A stretch of DNA of 64,000 nucleotides from Amoebophrya sp. A120. Lineage: Eukaryota; Sar; Dinophyceae; Syndiniales; Amoebophryaceae. The stretch lies in NCBI GenBank assembly GCA_905178155.1, contig CAJINV010000004.1:8894411-8958410 (forward strand), in the 5' to 3' direction. Position 1 is the first letter of the stretch. Every line of letters starts with the position of its first letter. Positions 1 to 11,437 of this stretch are shown piece after piece. The notes below the pieces were generated by a model, which saw only the letters and a program-made list of their open reading frames with translations, searched no databases and was not told where the DNA came from. A program made the position numbers and the translations under genes.

Positions 1-3000
1 GCCCCGGGCAAGTTCTGCTCGCGACGGCGGGGCCACCAACCCTTTCCGGTCCGAGTTTGGTGGTGTTTGAGTCGAATTCCGATGATGGGAGCACAACGTT
101 ACCCCCGACAACGACCACGACCACCACCACAACGTTGGAGTTCGCTTTTATCGGGGTCACCGCGCAGGACCGGACGTCGATTATTTTGCACAGCAATCCC
201 GATTTAGTCTTCATGAACATTGGCGGGAATGTCCGGGGGGAGGTGCATATTCGGGAAAACCCGGCGCTCCGCTCCATGTCGATGGACATGATGAACTCCA
301 TCCGGATGACGGTGTTCATTCACGACAATCCGGTACTGAACGGCATCAATTTCCCGGCTTTGACCGAAGTTTTGTCGACCGGGCTGCACTATCAAATGCA
401 AAAATGTCTGGGTCTGGAAACTTGTGATGCTGGGTGGCGTATCATGAGGAGGCCACAAGTGCTCGCTCAGCATGACAAGTTTCTGAGCTTCTAGATGTTG
501 CCTATTCTGCATGACAAACTGCGTTTCTACATGACAGAAAAATGGCGCTCTTGGGTAACGTGCATGACAGATTTGAGAGTCATGCCAGACAAGCATGACA
601 AACATGCACTCTTCCAGACCCAGACATTTTTACACTTGATATGCACTCTTTGGTCTTGCGGGATAACGGAATTGCCTGTACCTACTCCGGCTTCATGCGG
701 TTCCCGTCGTTGCAACGGATTTCCGGGATGGTGACGATCACGGGGAACCGGTGGTTTGGGGTCATCGAATTCCCCTCCCTGGTCGAAACGGGGCCCGTCC
801 CGTCGGACGGATACAGGCGGTTAGAGGATGGACATCAAAAAGCAGCGGTGGGGTCCGCAACTGAAACCATCAGTGAGCGGAGACAAGAACAGCACACGAC
901 GCCACCCAAGAGCAAAAACAAATCTTCGACCTCCAAGGTTGTAACTACTACCCGTGGTAGCAAAAATGTTGACCGACATAACCATCCCAACTCCCTCGAC
1001 AATCGTCGTGGCGGGCAGAAGGTGCCGGATTTGCTTTCTCCACCGGATTGGCGGTCCGGTTTGATGTCAGAGGGGGAAAAGGAGCAGCGCAGACTGATGT
1101 TTTCCGAAAGAGAAGAGCTGGAGCTGGAAAAACACGCTGCACTAGAACGCGAAAAGTGGGACGCAGAAATTGAAATAGCGGAAAATAATGAGAAACAGTT
1201 ATTTGGTGGTCGTGTCAGGCAACTCACCACCGGCACGCCCTACACCACCGGGAAAGTGTCCGTCAATTCCGTCACTATCACGGATAACCAGCGGTTGTAC
1301 TACGTGAAATACTCCGGGATTCTCTACGGCAGCATGCAGGTCTCCGCCCAGTCGGACTTGGTGAACATCGATTCGCCGGATCTGCGCGAAATCCGGGGCA
1401 TGCTGTGGATCGAGAACAACGCGCAACTCGCGAGGGTTTCTCTAGCGAATTTGCAAACGCTCGGCGACACCTTCGACTACAGCTTGAAATTTGTCAGTAA
1501 CGGGCAAGGCGCGCAGGAGCGGACCGGGTTTTTTCAAGCACATGTTTTACGGTCGACAACCCGTGGGATTGTGTTCGCGGAGAACCAAAACTTTGCGAGA
1601 TTGCAATTTCCGCAAATGCAATCGACGGGGGAGACTTTGGGCTCATCCGTTTTCGTTCAGAACAACAAGGACCTTTCCCTATTGGATTTCAACGGCGAGA
1701 TGGAGGGCAACGTGGTGATTCATAACAACCCAGATGTCGAATCCATCCGGTTGGAGGGTCTTGCGAAGGTCAAGAACGACGGGAATCTGTACTTCACGGA
1801 CAACCAAGCGCTTCACACGGCGAATTTGGTGCAGTTAGTGGAATTGACCGGTGATTTAGTCCTGGGTCGGAACGGCTTGCTCGCCCGCGCGCACGGATCG
1901 GTCACCGCGCCGTTGTTGAAATTAGTCGGAGGAAGGATTCGGATAGAACAAAATTTCAATTTGGGCAATTTAGTTTTTCCGCAATTAGATTCCATCGGGC
2001 AAGCGGAGGGGGAATCTGTGGGGGTTTTTCAGAACGTGAATTTCCAGTGCTGGAACATTCTCTTCAACGCGTTGAGATTCGTTGGCGGTTACATTCAGTA
2101 CAAGGACAATTTCATGCTGGACCAGATGGAGTTTGATTCCATGGGGAACTTATCAAGTGCAAAAATGTCTGGGTCTGGAAAGATCCGAACTTGTGATGCG
2201 ACTTCCACTACACGCGCAAATCTCTCATGCATAGGCAGCAAGCGGTGCCCATTTCCTGTCACCAAAAAGATGGCTTTGTCATGCGGATTAAGCATTGCGG
2301 AACGTTCTCAAAATCTGTGATGCTAGGGCTTCCATGACAGACCTTCTGTGTCATGCAGAAACAGCATGACAAAAATCTGCATTCTTCCAGACCCAGACAT
2401 TTTTACATTTGATAGAACTGCGGCCCGGCGCAGGCGGAGCTCGGGTCCTACTGCCCCTCCGCAAGATTCATTTGCGCGGCGCGGCATATCCTGAGTAAAA
2501 ACGTACCCACACCAGAGTTGTAATGCAAATCTGCATGCTTAAAATGTTTGTCATGCGGAGCCCCATGAGAAGCATTTTCTAAGGGTGTTTTGAAATTTGT
2601 CATGCTCCAATCAGCATGAGAGACTAGATCTGTAATGCTGCTGAACTAGCTCAAACAGCACTGCACTACGCGTCCAAATTTGTCATGCGAAACAAGTAAA
2701 GTTGGCCGATTTGTCTAGCAGATTTTCCATCTTGACTCTGGTGTGGGTACGTTTTTACTCAGGATACGGCAGGTGCGGTACCCGCCGTACGATCTCGGGA
2801 TTCCGGAGTTGAAGTTTTTGTCCCCTTTGGAGGTAACTCTGGAAGCGGACTTGACCGACCGGTTACTATACGGCGTGCCACTGTTGAACGACGACATGGC
2901 GCGGGTGTACGCGAAGTACTGCAAAGTGGACCCGATCCAGGTGAAAATTCTCTCCTACGCGATCACGAATCCAGCGTTAGTGCCAGGGAGTATCTCCGGT

Positions 3001-4500
3001 GCGGCGCAAACAACGGTCGCGCCAGGATCTAGTACGACACCGTCGAACGGAACTTCTTCTCTGCGGGAACTGCAACCCTACGACTACCCCAGCAACTACC
3101 CTGCAGTAGCTCTAAATGGTGACCAACGCAGCTCGCAGCTCAAAGGCCGCCAACTCGGTCAGGTCGCACGGTTGCTGGGCGTCCGGGTGGAAGTGATCAC
3201 AACTAGTTCGATCGAACTCCAACGGGTCTACAACCGGATCGCCAGTTTCAGTCCGGCGACGTTTGCGGATATGACCGCGGATTTAGTGATTGAGCTCGCG
3301 ACCCACATGAACACGCTACAAATCATCTCGGTGGGGCGAATCAACATCACCAGTACATTCGGCCTCGAAGGAATCACCCAGCCGCCGATCCCAGAGGGGA
3401 CGTACTTGGACACATCCGATATGGTGGATTTGACCAAAGCACGGGAACGACCTGTCGACCCGGCGGACGCGGGCGCAACGGCCGAGAAGGAGACGGACTA
3501 CACGTGGTTCATTGTAATTGGGTGTGTGGTTGCGTTCGGTTTGTTGGTTTTTCGGCTTTTCGTCTTCTTAACCATGCAGTCCGCTTTACAGGCGAATTTG
3601 TTGGAGCAGGAAAGGGAAAGAATCGAGAGGGAAGAACGGGAGAAATACGAGGAAGAATACTACGCCCAGAAGGAGATGGAAGCGAAAGCGAAGGACCACA
3701 TGCTCGTGCTGGGGTCGCAGTTGGTGATGAACAACGACGAAAAACGGGAAGACTTGGAGTTCGGCGCGACAATGGGTAGTTCCGCCGCGGAAATGCAGAT
3801 GCTGAGCCAGATGACAAGCAGTCCTTCGGCTTCGCATAGTAAGCACAAGATCGCGCCGATGGCAATTACCGACGGCTCGGCCGGTATGGAAGCGTCAGGT
3901 TTGAAATCGACAAAGTTGAAATAATTTGCCATGCATAAAATGCAACTCATAAAGTGCCTGTCTTGCAGAGTAGGCAAGCGAGGCAGACTGTAAGCCTGTG
4001 AAGGTGTAGAAATAGAGCTGCTAAACTAGCATGACAAAAGGCGTCTTCCTTACCCAAACAGCATTACAAACTGGATTTAGGCACCACCAAAATTTGTCAT
4101 GCGTCACTTGGAAACTGGGTTCCCACTGGCATCCATTTTATGCATGACAAATCATTTCAACTTTGGCGATTTCGATCCTGACACATCCATAGCCGGTTTT
4201 GATGGGAGTCCGACTGCGGCATCCGGGACGTTGGCGATTATGGACCGGTCGTTTATGCAGTCGACACAATCAAAAATGCCCCAGATCTTCCGTTACGACG
4301 ACGGATCCCGAGTCGCCCCAGTGGATTATGGCGACGGGATTGTCGTCGCGCCGGGCGTGCAGCCGTCGAAGCGGTACATTGGCGGGAAGGTGAAAATTAC
4401 GCACAAGAAAAAAACGACGCGGGGGAATCCGGAAGCGTACACGAATTTCCTGCGGGATAGGATTCACAACGCGGACGAAACAAATGTGTATGAAGTGTGA
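1..4500 (+). CDS. Type I membrane protein with receptor-L-like repeats (5' end outside window)
   Basis: Partial gene whose 5' end is outside the window; the visible spliced frame encodes about 1129 residues. The ectodomain has repeated units of the form 'hydrophobic, xIxxNPxL' (IRENPALRSM, IHDNPVLNGI, VQNNKDLSLL, IHNNPDVESI), which resemble the beta-helical receptor L domain/LRR fold. A Thr-rich tract lies near the start, and a charged segment (about 820-1200) interrupts the repeats. One transmembrane helix (about 3502-3575, WFIVIGCVVAFGLLVFRLF) is followed by a Glu/Arg-rich coiled-coil tail. Four introner-like introns (390-641, 2151-2414, 2487-2766, 3903-4194) interrupt the CDS; removing each with one repeat copy keeps the frame open to the TGA at 4498-4500. 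It is likely a surface receptor or adhesin. Ligand and role are unknown, and the family call rests on repeat pattern alone. Confidence 0.75.
390..641. mobile_element. Introner, family A
   Basis: Begins TATCAAATGC and ends ACACTTGATA, with the family A inverted arms TGTCTGGGTCTGGAA / TTCCAGACCCAGACA. Direct repeat TGCAC at 385-389 and 642-646. Removing the element plus one repeat gives in-frame TGLHSLVLRDNG. Confidence 0.9.
820..1200 (+). other. Charged low-complexity insert within the L-like repeats
   Basis: An open-frame stretch of about 125 codons, rich in Lys, Glu, Arg and Ser, with a coiled-coil-like core (EREELELEKHAALEREKWD). It separates two blocks of ectodomain repeats. No introner ends or direct repeats were seen at its edges, so it is treated as coding. 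Confidence 0.5.
2151..2414 (+). mobile_element. Introner, family A
   Basis: TATCAAGTGC...TTTGATA with family A arms; direct repeat GAACT at 2146-2150 and 2415-2419. The joined frame reads FDSMGNCGPAQAEL. Its interior matches the copy at 35369 (shared frame-translation motif ending GSKRCP), defining a subfamily. Confidence 0.92.
2487..2766 (+). mobile_element. Introner, family C
   Basis: TATCCTGAGTAAAAACG... and ...CGTTTTTACTCAGGATA form near-perfect terminal inverted repeats of about 33 bp. Direct repeat CGGCA at 2482-2486 and 2767-2771. The joined frame reads CAARQVRYPPYDLG. Closely related copy at 41321. Confidence 0.92.
3903..4194. mobile_element. Introner-like intron, singleton H
   Basis: Long inverted repeats: GAAATCGACAAAGTTGAAAT near the left end and its complement about 21 bp inside the right end. 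Direct repeat GGTTT at 3898-3902 and 4195-4199. Removing 297 nt gives in-frame EASGFDGSPT. The right end has an extra segment lacking a counterpart on the left, so the ends are less regular than in other families. Confidence 0.75.
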
Positions 4501-5346
4501 TGAAACTACTACAACTGCGCTCGCTTTTGGTTTTGTCGTGGTTGAGTCACTGCTTGTTATTCCGTTCATCTAATACTACACTATTGCTTATCATAAACTC
4601 TAACTCATCTGAAAAAGAACTTTTCGTTGATAAAAATGCCTACCGAAACGAAGTAGCAATTGATTGATACCCTTAAGTTACCATCTAATATCCAAAACAA
4701 TTCGAAACTCTGCATCGGCTTTGAAATACATAACCTGTAGCTATTTGAGAAGGACTTGAGAACACACTTCTGTTGAGACAAAATGTACATAGAATGACTT
4801 GGAGTTGTTGGAGCTAATTGTCCGCAATGCACTGGCATTTGTCATTTCGTTGGTGCACCGCGATCCCGGTCGCTTGATTTGTCGCGCAGGCGGTTGATGA
4901 TGCATGTTTGTTCGAAAACGGTGGGTCACGAGCGCATGATGAAAAAAATTCGTAAGCTTTTTGTCCCCAACATCCCTGGTGCCCTTGTGCTTGTTGTCGT
5001 CCAAAAAAATCTAGGCGCAGGTTAGGTGAAGTCGTATTGTCGTTTTCAGCATCATCAATTAAAGAAATCGTAAATCGAAAACAATGGCTCGTGTCTTCGC
5101 AATCGTGTCCAGTAGTGCTGGGTCGCTATCGCAATCGTTTCTCGGCAGAATCTTCGAAGGAGCGTGAACCAACTGTCGTCTCAGGTACTTGATTCCAAAA
5201 TTTTTTTCTTGGACCACTTAGACTTTCCGCTCCGCTGCATGTAGCTTATGTAGTTTCGTTTTCGTGTGAGCCAAAAAATGTACCTGTAAAATAAAATGCA
5301 ATAGAGCCACCTTGTATCAAGCCTTTGAACTTGATTCCAAAACAAG
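4501..5346. other. Intergenic, no gene recognised
   Basis: AT-rich spacer between the membrane protein and the RS coiled-coil gene. Stops occur in all frames, there is no introner motif, and no RNA gene was recognised. Confidence 0.6.
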
Positions 5347-8300
5347 ATGGATCCCCCCAAAAACGATTTTGTCTCTACAGAAACCACGCGCATTGCCGAC
5401 GAGGTGTTTGCTTCCGTCGACGCAGAGCTCGAGGCGATTACGGCGCAATTGCGAAAGTGGGGCACAACTTCCAAGAAATCTGTTTCAAAATCGCCCGCGG
5501 TTGGGACGCCGACGAGTACTGCGGGTACGAGTAGGCAGCAATTACGACGGGATATCAGTGCAACGAAGGTAGAATTGGAACAAAGAGAACAAGCTGCGGC
5601 GGAGGTGAAAAGTACAGAAAACGCTGGGACGAAAGGAAGTCCAGAGCTACAACCAGGAGGAACAGCTGGATCCTCGTCCCCACCGTTTCTGTTTTACAGC
5701 GATCCGACGCAGGTGCTGCTGAATACAAAAGGAGCTCCGGTGCTAGACGACGGGCTATTTGCTTCGCAGGCGGAGTGGTATGGCAATATGAATGTTTTTT
5801 TTTCTCATGCGGAAACAACTGAGATGTCATTGTGAGAATCAGAGACATTCACTTGCAATGCAAAATTTGAATTCCTAAAACTTTTATATGGCCTTCAATG
5901 CAAAAAGAAAAACAACTATGCAGGAAAACAAAGCAAGACTTGCGTCTCCATCCCAAAACCAAAAACCGTATCCAATTTCCCCCACGGGACGGGAGAACGC
6001 CGGCTCTGATTGAGCACGAGATCGAAAAGGACCTGAAGACCTGGCCCAAGGACTGGGTGAAGGAAGTGCCGAAGAAACGGAAATTCGTTTTGAAAAGATC
6101 TTCCTCCGAGCAACTGTTGCTGTCAGCTGCATCCGGCACTGCTTCTCGGATTGAAGCATCAACGCAACACCAGAGTCGTGGTCTCGAATCTGCCACGGCG
6201 AAAAGGCAGTATAGAAAGACCAGTACTGGAAAATCAAGAACGCAAAAATCCGCAACAGGGTTAACGCGTTTCCACGAGGTCGTGCAAGACTGGGCGAAAA
6301 CGCTACGCAGCCCGGTGCAACCCAGTACGGTGAAAGGAGTCACGCGGAGCAGGAGTGTGGGCGCATTAGGTAGTCGGGGGAAAACACCGGTGAGCTGTGT
6401 GGACGACGACGGGGACCTGCAGGAGAGAAGTGTGCAGGTGCAGGTAAAGAATGAAGCGGCAATAAAGCCTGAAACCACTTCCGCAGTGAGGGAACAAAAA
6501 GAAGACCACAACTCTTCCAGTGAAGACGAGAATGATGCTGCGGATCATGAAAATAAACGGGAAGTAAAAAATAACCCACGTAGTTTGCTCTACTACACCG
6601 AGGAGAATACCACTACGAACGGAAACGACGGGGCCGACGACCAAGAAACTGCCCAACCACCACAAGACCAGCTCGCACAGCAACTCCAAAACCTCCAAAC
6701 CTCCCGACCCTCCCTCAGCCCCCTATTCCGTCAAGACAGCGTCGCGGAGCTCGTTTTTCAAGACCAGGAGTCCACCAAACCGGACAAGAAGCTCTTCAAA
6801 GACGACCCCACGCACAACCCGCACCACACCGCGACGGAGCGCGGCGATCCGAAACTGCACTTCGCGACCACGTCGGAAATCGCGTACCGACAAGTCAGGT
6901 CCAGTCAGGAGTTCCAGGATCTGTTCCTAGATTTGACCCAATCCTGGCCGGAAAAGTCGCCGCAGTCGAGGACGAGGGAAGCGCGAACGGAGCGGATTTT
7001 GAAACGACAGAGCGAGAAACGACCGCTGAAGGCGTGTTTGTACGATTCTGGGGAGACCAGCTACACGGGAAAGTACCCGTATCGTGGCGGAGAGGGGTCG
7101 GATTGGCAAGTGCGGGAGTACAACGAGGCGTTGCTGGCGCAGAAGCGGCCGAGGGAGTTAAAGTTAAACAACCCTGCGGTCGGCGTTGTGGACGACGAGT
7201 GTCGGGCCAGTCGGTTTCAGGGAAAATTGTACGGGGTGAGGAGAAACAGTGGGGTGACGAGCAGGTATAGGTTTATGTGCACCATGACAGATCTGATGCT
7301 ACCTAGAATGCGGTTTTGAGCATGACAGAGTCGCTCCCAAAATTTATCTACATAATGGCGATTCTTATCAGGAGCCGTTCCCGGTCCCGGTCTCGCTCCA
7401 ACAGTCCCGCGAAACAGAAGTCGCAGAAACGGGTCGGCAGTTGGGAACGAGCCAGGCAGCAGGGGGGACAGCGAGAACGACTAGCATCCCCGTTGAAGAG
7501 CGTGCACTTTTACCCAGAAGACGCAGGATCGAGTTTGTACGAGGAAAGCGTAACGGATTCGCAGGTCTTCTTCGACGGTGGGATCATACGACCTGCGGAC
7601 GCAGCGGAAGTGGACAGACCCTCGACCAAAAAAATGCCGAATCGCGCAGGAGGCACCACGTACAGGCCTGGCAGTTCCGCCAGTGGTGGCCCTGCAGCGG
7701 ATCATCGCGACCAGCAGTTCATTCCCAGGAGCAGTCAACACCAGAACAAAGCAAGTAGTTCGAGCTCCAGTAGTACCGCAGCTGCCGCTCCGTTCCAAGT
7801 CCCGCCCGGCAAAGTTCTCGTGGATCAGTCGGTCTTGAAAACGATCAAGCAGGAAGTTGCGGGCCTGCAAAAGTCTTATCAAATGTAAAAATGTCTGGGT
7901 CTGGAAGAATGCAAGAGTTGTGATGCAGGTTTTCCATGACCGATGAGGTCTGGAATGCGAGACCCAGCATGACAGATTCCTTGAGGTCTCTATCATGCCT
8001 GTCCTGCATGAGAAACTCCCTCTCAACTTGGTCAAAAGCGGACAGCTTTTGGTACTCACGCAACACAGATTTTTGCATCATTCAGATTTAGCATGACAAG
8101 TTCTAATCTTCCAGACCCAGACATTTTTACATTTGATAAGTCTCTCTCTGACACGAAAGCGCAGATTCCGCAGCTGCAGAAACTGCTGCAGGACGAGCAA
8201 GCGAAAGTTGCTTCCCTGCAGCGACGGAAGCAGACGTCGACTGATTTGCAACGGTTGGAGAAGGTTTTGGCGGATCGGGAACAGAAGATCCGAGAATTGG

Positions 8301-8581
8301 AGATCGCATCGTTACCGGTGCCGATGGGCCCGGAACTGCAGGAGCTCTGCTCTGAACTGACGAAAGCGAGGGAACAGAACCAGGGGCTGAGGGAACAGGA
8401 GGCGGATTGGCAGAACCGGGTGCGGGAATTGAGCGGGGTGATAGACGAGCAGAGGGAGAGGTTGTCGAAATACGACGACTTGCAGAGGAAGTGGACCCAG
8501 GCGGCGAGGCTGGATGAACAGAAAATGCGGGAATTGTACGGGAGGATAGAAGAGTACTTTTTATGGTTTTTGCTTGTGTAG
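5347..8581 (+). CDS. RS-containing coiled-coil protein, function unknown
   Basis: Spliced length about 904 residues. Two canonical introns, 5778-5923 (GTATGG...TGCAG) and 7265-7371 (GTATAG...TCAG), plus a family A introner (7877-8138), join four exons in one open frame: AEW/KTKQDL, TSR/SRSRSRS and LQK/SLSDTK. The N-terminal half is Glu/Lys/Ser-rich and disordered. A conserved-looking block (about 6860-7255) precedes the SRSRSRSRSNSP tract. The C-terminus is a long heptad coiled coil (QLQKLLQDEQAKVASLQRR onward). The start is the first ATG of the open frame after stops; an upstream exon cannot be excluded. No enzyme motif was seen. The RS tract suggests a nuclear or cytoskeletal protein, but that is only an inference. 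Confidence 0.75.
5778..5923 (+). other. Canonical GT-AG intron
   Basis: GTATGG...TATGCAG, 146 nt. Restores the frame as AEW/KTKQDLRL. It contains the TCTCATGC word and an imperfect inverted T-run/A-run pair similar to introner interiors. Confidence 0.8.
7265..7371 (+). other. Canonical GT-AG intron
   Basis: GTATAG...TTATCAG, 107 nt, phase 2; joins AGC-AG/G to continue the SRSRSRS tract. It holds two GCATGACAG/CCATGACAG words like those inside introners. Confidence 0.8.
7877..8138 (-). mobile_element. Introner, family A, reverse orientation
   Basis: TATCAAATG...CATTTGATA; direct repeat AGTCT at 7872-7876 and 8139-8143; joined frame LQKSLSDTK. The interior is the reverse complement of the copies at 11095 and 42321: its minus strand translates to the same LRGSFSC...NLSCWVSHSRP string that 42321 gives on the plus strand. 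Confidence 0.93.
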
Positions 8582-9500
8582 TCTTTTTAGAAGCTGCATG
8601 ATGTTGCTCATGTTGATGGCAATCAAACGCGGTGAATTATCACAGTGCCGCATCAGAAACAAATCCCTGTCACAGGCTCGAGGCGATAGTCGCTGGCGAT
8701 GTGCCCCGTCCGCAAGATTTTTCCACCACCGCTAATCCGGGATTCGAGCCACTTTCCAGCCGTGTGGGACAGCATCCATAAGCCTTTAAACTGCAACGTG
8801 ATGACGTAGCTGACAGAATCTAGTATGCCGATTGAAGTTCCTTGAAAGTTATAAAGCCGTACGCCGAAATAACGTATTAAGCCGAATCGCAAAAATGAAA
8901 TTTGTTTACTGTTTACCGCACTCATTTGGATTTAGGACCAGAGTATGCCGAATTGTACGTACGTGTTTGTCTAGCCTTCTGTATCACTTTGGAAAAATGA
9001 AAAGCTTAGCTGCAGGCGGGATTTGCGCAAAACTACAACTGGTTTTTGTTCGCTCAGCTCGCACTTACGGACTTCTTGTGGAAAACACCTCTATCGGTAA
9101 ATTTGCTCTCGGGTCTTGTATGAAAAAGCTGTTCGTGAAGATGGGGAAGCTTCTACACAAACCTCTGGGACGAGATAACTTCATTTCCAGGACCCCATTT
9201 TAGTACAGTTTTAGAAAAACTATGCGCACCACGCAACGTCTGCTACACCCAAGAACATTCTCGCGATTTCATGATAATGAACGTACTCAAGAACTACTAA
9301 AAGAACCCGCCACAACATTTTTCCACTCATCGCGCTACTTCCTCAACCCACAAAAGAACCACACTCGCTTCCCGAGACTAGGCCAAGACATAAAGTGTTT
9401 TTTTCCTCTGCATGAGCAGAAACTGAATTCTTTTTCCACAACAAGTTTAGCAGATTTAGCAAGAAACAACAAGAACCGTTCGCTTTACCAGCAAATAATC
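8582..9500. other. Intergenic, no confident gene
   Basis: Spacer and probable 5' UTR of the next gene. It holds opposing open frames of 123 codons (8832-9203 +) and 90 codons (8653-8925 -). Neither has a recognisable motif or intron structure like the surrounding genes, so neither is called. Confidence 0.5.
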
Positions 9501-11437
9501 ATGAAGCGCGCCGCGTCCTCCTCTTCCGCCGCTGGCGCCAAGCGCCAGAAGCAGGGCCCAACCGGGAGTGTCAAGCAGTCCTGCGCGGGGGTTACCCGCG
9601 GCTTCGCAGATGCTCTCAGAACGGGGAGTGAAAAGTACCCGGAGCACGGTGCCGACCCCCCAACGAAAGCAACGGTTTCTTCAACGAAGAAGCCTCTCCC
9701 GACCAGGAATGCGACGACAAAAGAACTCACGTTTGTTGATTTCCCGGAATTCAAGCCGAATCTGACGCCGGGGGAAGTCGTCTTAATGGGTTCCTTCGGC
9801 GGCACGTATTTTCGCGACATCCACTCTGCCGTCACGATATGCATTGCAAACGTATCGTACTCGTATAAATGCATTACAAATTTCCTCAGCATGAGAAATA
9901 AAATTTGTAATGCGGATTTACCTTAAAGAAAAATATTTGTAATGCAAGACTTGCATTTATACGAGTGCGATACTTTTGCACAGGATACACGAAGCAGGCG
10001 CACAAGGGAAAACAAGTCGCGGCGGAGTTTCCGCTGGAAAGTTGGGGCTGGAAAAGCGGAAAGGCGATTTCCTTGCCATCCGGTGTTATGCATTGCAAAT
10101 ATGTCTGGGTCTGGAAACTTGTAATGCTAAAAGTGAATGAGAGTTCCACTGCAATATGAAGGCAAGCATGACAAATTTTTGGGCTCCCGTGTGTTGCGTG
10201 TTCCGCATAGCAAATTGCGTTTTTGCTGGACAGGTAAGAGGACCACTTCGTGCCCATGCATCACAGATTCTTGAGTCATGTCAGACATGCAACCAAAGGA
10301 GAGCAGGATACAAGGGCGGAGCCGGGCGAGGACCGGGATGCGATGGGAGTGCGCGGATCTTATCAAAAAGGTACGGCCTAAGGCCTCGGGAACGCCGAAT
10401 ATAACCGCGCTCTTCTTCGTGAAACGCCCACCGCTTTTTGCGCGATGGATAAGAAAAAAAATCAAAAGAAAATCAAGAAAAATCAAAAGAAAAAAAATCA
10501 AAAAGAAAAAAATCAAAAGAAATCAAAGAAATAAAAAGAAAAAGAAAGAAAGAAAAACTGCAAATCCATGCGCAGAGAGTTCAGAAAAAAAAAAAAAAAA
10601 AAAAGACATGCATGACAAATGTAGCAATCTTCCAGACCCAGACATATTTGCGTTTGATAGGTGTAAACGTCTCGCCCGGGGTGAGTGTGAAACAAACGAA
10701 ATTTGACGCGGAGTTGATGCTGCACTCGGATACCTACAGGACGACTGTTAACAAGTAACTACTTGATGTTCTTGATTTGGTGGTTACGATTTTTTGTCAT
10801 GCGGTTTTTGAAACATATGTCGTTCCTGTGATGCGCGCAAATCAATGCACACGACGGGCGGGAAAAAAAAATCAATCACAGGTTCGGCGTCAAGTGCGGT
10901 GGCTCTCTCTACATGTGGGAAGGGCACGGGTGGATTAACGAGATCGACCCCTATGGCTGGTTTCACTGGTATTGCCGGTTTTACCAGGGGAGGAGAAGTA
11001 CCGACGACGCGAGGCAGGTCCAACGGTGGTTGAACTCCGCGGGGCCGAAGGGACGCTTCAAAAATCAGTTGATGAATAAGTGCCAAGCGGAGGGTATGAA
11101 TTGCAAAAATGTCTGGGTCTGGAAGATTGCAACTTGTCATGGTAAATCTGAAGCATGCAAAAATCTGTGTTGCGTGAGTACCAGAAGCTGTCCACTTTTG
11201 ATCAAGTTGAGAGGCAGTTTCTAATGCAGGATAGGCATGATAGTGATCTCACGGAATCTGTCGTGCTAGGTCCTCCAATACAGATCATATGGGTCATGGA
11301 AAACCTGCACGACAAGGCGAGCAAAGTTCCAGACCCAGACACTTTTGCATTTGATAGCCGGGAAATCAAAAACCGACCCGAGCGTGTCGCCCGTGATCAG
11401 GCAGACTCTGCAGCACTGGGCGCTGGAGATCAAGTAG
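9501..11437 (+). CDS. Conserved eukaryotic protein of unknown function (WYCRF/GRR family)
   Basis: Spliced product of 269 residues assembled across two family A introners, one family B introner and one canonical intron (10755-10881). The basic N-terminus (MKRAASSSSAAGAKRQKQG) could be a nuclear signal. The core runs FPEFKPNLTPGEVVLMGSFGGTYF, then NKFGVKCGGSLYMWEGHGW, then DPYGWFHWYCRFYQGRRSTDD, then GPKGRFKNQL and the terminal SPVIRQTLQHWALEIK. I recognise this pattern as an uncharacterised family found in fungi and protists. The final exon must be read from 11357 to the TAG at 11435-11437; a competing frame runs slightly longer but destroys the motif. The gene is a strong test of the introner rule, because every conserved block is recovered only when elements plus one repeat copy are removed. 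Confidence 0.88.
9838..9987 (+). mobile_element. Introner, family B
   Basis: TATGCATTGC...CACAGGATA with arms GTATCGTACTCGTAT / ATACGAGTGCGATAC. Direct repeat CACGA at 9833-9837 and 9988-9992; joined frame HSAVTKQAHKG. Confidence 0.92.
10087..10659. mobile_element. Introner, family A, enlarged by an internal A-rich insertion
   Basis: Ends TATGCATTGC/CGTTTGATA with family A arms. Direct repeat GGTGT at 10082-10086 and 10660-10664; joined frame LPSGVNVSPG. It is 573 bp against the usual 250-270, because a GC-rich segment followed by a long A-rich tract (about 10300-10605) lies inside. Confidence 0.9.
10300..10605 (+). repeat. Insertion with A-rich tail nested in an introner
   Basis: A GC-rich segment of about 150 bp runs into A/AAAATC-type repeats ending in a 20-nt A run, which looks like a retroposed sequence. 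No known small RNA was recognised. Edges are approximate. Confidence 0.5.
10755..10881 (+). other. Canonical GT-AG intron
   Basis: GTAACT...ATCACAG, 127 nt. Joins AACAA/GTTCGG to give NKFGVKCGG, matching the conserved block of the family. It contains TTTTGTCATGCGG, an introner-type word. Confidence 0.85.
11095..11356 (+). mobile_element. Introner, family A, with diverged target repeats
   Basis: TATGAATTGC...GCATTTGATA. The flanking repeats GAGGG and GCCGG match at only 3 of 5 positions, yet removing 267 nt restores the frame as KCQAEGKS or KCQAAGKS. The element is probably older than its perfect-repeat relatives. Confidence 0.88.

Noticed and set aside
2521-2760. CRISPR-like repeated words within introners
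   Set aside because: The repeats are short, inverted, irregularly spaced and tied to intron boundaries in a eukaryotic gene.
8653-8925. Minus-strand frame of 90 codons with fairly protein-like composition
   Set aside because: No recognisable family, no second exon, and opposite to every other gene; not enough to call.
10300-10440. Possible small nuclear RNA (a TTCGTGAAACGC stretch recalls the U6 3' end)
   Set aside because: No U6 core or other snRNA motifs are present; the match is too short.
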